Source: Palaemon carinicauda
Lineage: Eukaryota; Arthropoda; Malacostraca; Decapoda; Palaemonidae
Length of the DNA: 64,000 bases
Direction: 5' to 3'
NCBI RefSeq assembly: GCF_036898095.1
Contig: NC_090768.1
Coordinates: 50,469,283 to 50,533,282 of the forward strand
Positions 60,155-64,000 of this stretch are shown one piece after another (the stretch's first letter is position 1; each line of letters opens with the position of its first letter). The notes below the pieces were generated by a model. It was not told the origin of the DNA. It saw only the letters and a program-made list of their open reading frames with translations, and made no database searches. A program made the position numbers and the translations under genes.

Positions 60155-60800
60155 AGTTAATGATACATCTTCCCTTCTCTGTCCCTGTGTACCTTGAGTA
60201 TATTACTCGACAATTTTACAGTAGATATATAAACCTACTTTACTGTTTATCAAATTTCCTCAGTAACTTAGCTGTTTCATACTGTATTTAGATTGTTTTT
60301 ATCTCTTCTTCTGTAACTTAGCTTTGCGAGTACTGCATTTACATTATTTTTAGTTCTCTATACTGTGTGGAAGAAGAAAGTTTATTAAACTTTCTGATGC
60401 TTCCAACAAATTTTGAAGTAAGTGCCTAGTATTTAATGGATTTTTAACTGTTATTGCACTGGCTGAATTACTTTGTTTGATATTGATTGCGGTACAACTT
60501 GTACGTTTTTTTATTTTAGTTTTTGTGTATATTTTTTATAGGTTACTGTTTTATGATTAAACATTTTATAAGACTGTATTTAGTTTCAAACATATTATAG
60601 TTTCCCTTTGGTAAAGAGATCCCTACTTTTGATACTGCTATTTTCCTAAGGGTTCCTTTTCAATTTTATAGTAAAGGGTTTATAGTATAATTATATTATA
60701 TACTGTATATTTTTCAAGTTATTAAAGGAATTACAGTATAATGATTATTCTATTTTTCTAGTTTTGCATCGCTAACAATTATATAAAAAAAAAAAAATCA
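60155..60800 (+). other. probable 3' UTR and polyadenylation region of the kinesin gene
   Basis: AT-rich DNA after the stop. No canonical AATAAA on the + strand is evident, but ATTAAA hexamers occur at about 60383, 60555 and 60721, the likely poly(A) signals. Extent is inferred. Confidence 0.5.
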
Positions 60801-61055
60801 CCATCAAAGCAGTTTTGTGCAACTGAATTCATGTGTTAGGATAGGAATTGTTCTTTGAAACTTCTTTTTAAGTATACTTTATTTCCATGACATACACGTA
60901 ATTCTTGTATTAAATTATTTTTCCACAGTATACTTTTATTATTAAAACTTGTATGGAAAACAATACTCATATTGGAAACATAAGAAATATATACATACAT
61001 CTACATATTTTACATAAAATGCATTACAGTTTTTGTATTGGATAATTCTTGTCAT

Positions 61056-61102
61056 TGATAGGAAATAAGTTAGTACTGATTGATAGGAAATAAGTTAGTA
61101 CT
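61056..61102. repeat. short tandem duplication (about 24 bp x 2)
   Basis: TTGATAGGAAATAAGTTAGTACTG occurs twice in direct succession (one copy starts CATTGATAGG). Confidence 0.9.
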
Positions 61103-62681
61103 GAAAGGCCTCTTGCAAGCGTGACAAAAGGTAAAAGACAAATTACAATGATTAGTACTGAAATGGCTATTTTGAAAGCATGAAAAAAAATCAATTACTG
61201 AGCAATCTATAAGTAAATTTGCATAAGTTCAAATAAAACTGTAAACATGAATTCAGCACAGTAATGTGTATAACACCATAAAGGACGTCATCAAAAATCT
61301 TTTCTACATTGAGTATTCTCTTTTAAATTTCCATTATAAAATAAAAATAAATTGCATAGAATGTAAAAATTTGCACGAAAGTAGTTTTTCCGATGCAGTA
61401 ACCTAAAAATCCTTTATGATGTTCTATTCACACTAAACAATACTGTTAATTAATTTACTTTCTTGTGACACAGGGTAATGAACACATTGTAGTTTAGTCT
61501 ACAGAACACAAGACAAATACTATGACCGTTATAAGTTTCTCTTATTTCATAGCTTTGTTGTATACTGAAATGGCCACAACAGATTTATTCAGCTAAATTA
61601 TTTTGAGCGTATTCAACTCCTTAATCACCTATTACAATTTTTGAACACTACAAAAGCAAATTCTAATCCTTGCAACAAGTGAGCATTATAGAAGTGACTA
61701 ATCTTAAAGTTAGAAAGCAAATGAAGTATTCAGAAATTAATGTCTTGAAATAAATATTTTTTTGTAAAATTACTGTATTTTCAAAAGCAAATGTACTCGA
61801 CTGAATAAACTTCTCAAACAAGTAACAACACCGGGAGATAAAAGTAAAAACCACAAGTTAAAAATATCATATAACAAACATGTGGCACAAGAATCATAAA
61901 ATTACAAACAAATCAACAAAGTAAAAGTAACGGGTACTAAAGACAAAGCACTTTTGGGAACGGTAAAAAGATTAGTTACATGTTAATATGTCACAACCAT
62001 ACAAAGCATTGTATACACTTTACTATTGTTTCAAAACTACCTATTTCTAGTTTCAAAAAGCTTTGGAACTCCCAAGCCATATGTCCGTATTACTAATACA
62101 CACTGGACCATATTGTGGCACTTCTTAGGCTATATTATAAACTTAATGTTAAGTTGGTATATATAGGAACAACAGGAAATAGTAATGTCTGTAGATATTG
62201 TGTAACTTTTGAGGAAACTAAAGTAGAAACAATTGAATACATATTACAAAATTGCAAGATTAACTTTACCTGGATTTCAGGCTTACAATAAAAGTTTGAA
62301 AAATTTAGGTAATAAATCAATCTAATAATTATGATGCTACTTTAAAATTTTCTAAATTAATGCTAGATAAAATTTAATTTAAAAATTTGTAACATTGATT
62401 AGACCCTATTTGTGAAATTTGATGAACATACACTGGTGGCGAGTTCTTACAATATCAGTGGCAAGTGTACCTTGCTTTACAGTAAAACTTCAATATGGAT
62501 GTCACTTGTAAGTATAGTAGTAAGCTATCAAGTAAAAGCATAACCATTGAACAAGAATATATCACAGTCATGTGGACTGAATACTAAAACTTTCAAAATG
62601 TACTCTTCAGTAAGCCAATGGATATTTGATAAAGGGAAATATCTTGTAATAAAATCGTTAATCAGTTTGGTAATACAGTAT

Positions 62682-62684
<3 letters not shown>

Positions 62685-62717
<33 letters not shown>
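62685..62717. repeat. A33 homopolymer
   Basis: Uninterrupted run of A. It could be the poly(A) relic of a retroposed sequence, but no target duplication was recognised. Confidence 0.95.
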
Positions 62718-62721
<4 letters not shown>

Positions 62722-63435
62722 TAAATATTACAATTAAAAAAATTGTTTCCCTGAATCAATTTTTTCAAACTGTTTCAGAAACTGATATTTTTCTAAAGCT
62801 GGATGTGAAATTTCAAATGCAAAAATTAATTTTGAAAGCTTTAGAGTTTTTCCATCTCTAAGAAAAGGCAGTGGTACTGTGTTTTATTCTTAAATCAGGT
62901 AGATTTTCTAAAAAGGATGCTTTAATATACTTTCAGACAGGCTTTCACTGTGAAAAGCAATAATAAATTAACATTTCATTTGCAATACAACTTACAGTTA
63001 CTTCTTTCTGTCATCAACTATTAGAGGTTCCACAGGCCAAAACTGAAAGATATTAACAACTGCCTATCTAGATTTTGGATTGCATATGACGCACAAATTA
63101 CACCCACTAGACATTTAGTTGCCTTATGTATGTATACAATTGTGTACAGTTCCCATAGTTATAACCTATTCTTTCATGCTACAACATGCATTCACATCAA
63201 ATCTAAATTAACTTTTATTACAAAGGTTGTGACATAATAACTAAGCATGTCTAAAAAATTGACTAGTTTTGTATGGATTACAAATAAATTTCCCATTTGT
63301 AATACAGTAAATGCCTGTGTAATACAGCTTAATGCGTAAAAGTGCATGGTGTTTGTATACAATACTTGTATAATCTACATCACAACACATGCCAATGGCT
63401 ATGAGAACCCTTATTTTAATGAAAATAAGTTATAT

Positions 63436-63738
63436 CTAGTGAACATTTAATGTGAATGCAACAATACTGGCCGTATCTGGAGAGATGCTGGTTCTATTTC
63501 TGTGTAATTCTGGCAATATCAATTGTTGAAAACCCAACAAAGATATTATATATCCTACAAGACTTAGTAAGATTGTAGTTACCAAAATAACCAGCCCCCT
63601 CTTGACACGCTTCACATTCATGAAAAGGACAACTGACCCAACATACAGCACATTTTTGTAAATATAAATGTAATTTTTGGTATGGTTTAACATGTAGCTG
63701 CAGGTCATCACAATGTTATCAGGTATGCTTGAATACAT
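63436..63738 (-). CDS. possible last coding exon of a convergent gene, small membrane protein
   Basis: A 100-residue - strand open frame with a plausible membrane topology: a weak hydrophobic stretch (VLYVGSVVLFMNV), a basic turn KRVKRG, then a clear membrane segment LVILVTTILLSLVGYIISLL and an NRT glycosylation motif. It lies in the repeat-poor region. It resembles no family I know. It could be the C-terminal exon of a larger membrane protein, the N-terminus of a type II membrane protein, or a chance ORF. Confidence 0.25.
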   Translation of the reverse strand: MYSSIPDNIVMTCSYMLNHTKNYIYIYKNVLYVGSVVLFMNVKRVKRGLVILVTTILLSLVGYIISLLGFQQLILPELHRNRTSISPDTASIVAFTLNVH

Positions 63739-64000
63739 GCTGTTATTTGAAGGTCATTCTTAGCTATGTAAACCTTCATATCCTCATGGATACCTGATGT
63801 AGCCCTTTTTCCTTAGATTTTAGTTGTCTGTTTACACTCCTAAATTAAACAGCATTGAACCTTTTCTACCAAGCAAAATATCTTTACACAAATTTATTTT
63901 TCATACTTGAAACACCACAGAAAGCTCTCTAGTAAATAACAGAATTAATATGATGTATATACAGTATATATATATGCACAAAGTGTGTGTAAGCTGCACT
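63739..64000. other. unassigned, AT-rich
   Basis: No feature recognised. A short (TATA)n occurs near 63955-63975. Confidence 0.5.

Larger units (their letters stand above)
60801..63435 (-). other. transposon-poor AT-rich region, possible 3' UTR of a convergent gene
   Basis: No element of the families seen in the introns is present over 2.6 kb. A TTTATT at about 60888 (AATAAA on the - strand) could end a - strand transcript. Contains a 24-bp tandem duplication at 61056-61102 and an A33 run at 62685-62717. No convincing ORF. Interpretation is inference. Confidence 0.35.

Noticed and set aside
62547..62861. ORF of 104 residues with a Lys run
   Set aside because: It is driven by the A33 homopolymer, with AT-rich codons and no motif.

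Overview
The window is animal nuclear DNA, most likely from a decapod crustacean (shrimp, prawn or crab). The evidence is AT-rich introns with clean GT-AG junctions, long (TC)n/(GA)n/(AT)n microsatellites, and several dispersed repeat families that I recognise from decapod genomes. The species assignment is inference.

One protein-coding gene dominates. It runs on the + strand from 6099 to 60154 and encodes a kinesin-6 (KIF20A/KIF20B/Subito) mitotic motor. I traced 31 exons inside the window. Their phases agree at every junction and give a continuous reading frame of about 1,723 residues ending in TGA at 60152-60154. The first exon here starts within the motor domain, so the N-terminus lies upstream of the window, beyond or behind the satellite at 1-5613. 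Exons 1-7 carry the motor (P-loop, the kinesin-6 loop-6 insertion, switch I, switch II and the RDSKLT segment). Exons 8-9 form the neck/linker, exons 10-25 a very long coiled coil, and exons 25-31 a basic tail rich in S/T-P sites with repeated tail exons.

Layout: 1-5613 is a 29-bp tandem satellite of about 190 copies with a higher-order duplication offset by 3,427 bp. 6099-60154 is the kinesin gene. Its introns hold at least 13 copies of a roughly 300-bp TTAA-flanked (piggyBac-like) MITE, two 189-bp foldback elements, about a dozen fragments of one LINE family plus pieces of two others, two tRNA-derived SINEs, a 1.8-kb Tigger/pogo-like element with a TA target duplication, a degenerate DIRS tyrosine-recombinase relic, several nested insertions, and four minisatellites (about 70, 40, 45 and 33 bp periods). 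60155-64000 is AT-rich, nearly free of transposons, and probably contains the 3' UTR of the kinesin gene and that of an unidentified convergent gene on the - strand, whose possible last coding exon is at 63436-63738.

No CRISPR, operon or prokaryotic feature is present. I found no clearly new biological system. The most notable points are the double-ended TTAA MITE family with one copy that appears to use its internal end, the higher-order structure of the satellite, the 31-exon kinesin with an apparently duplicated and partly decayed tail exon, and a foldback hairpin placed 11 nt from a splice donor.
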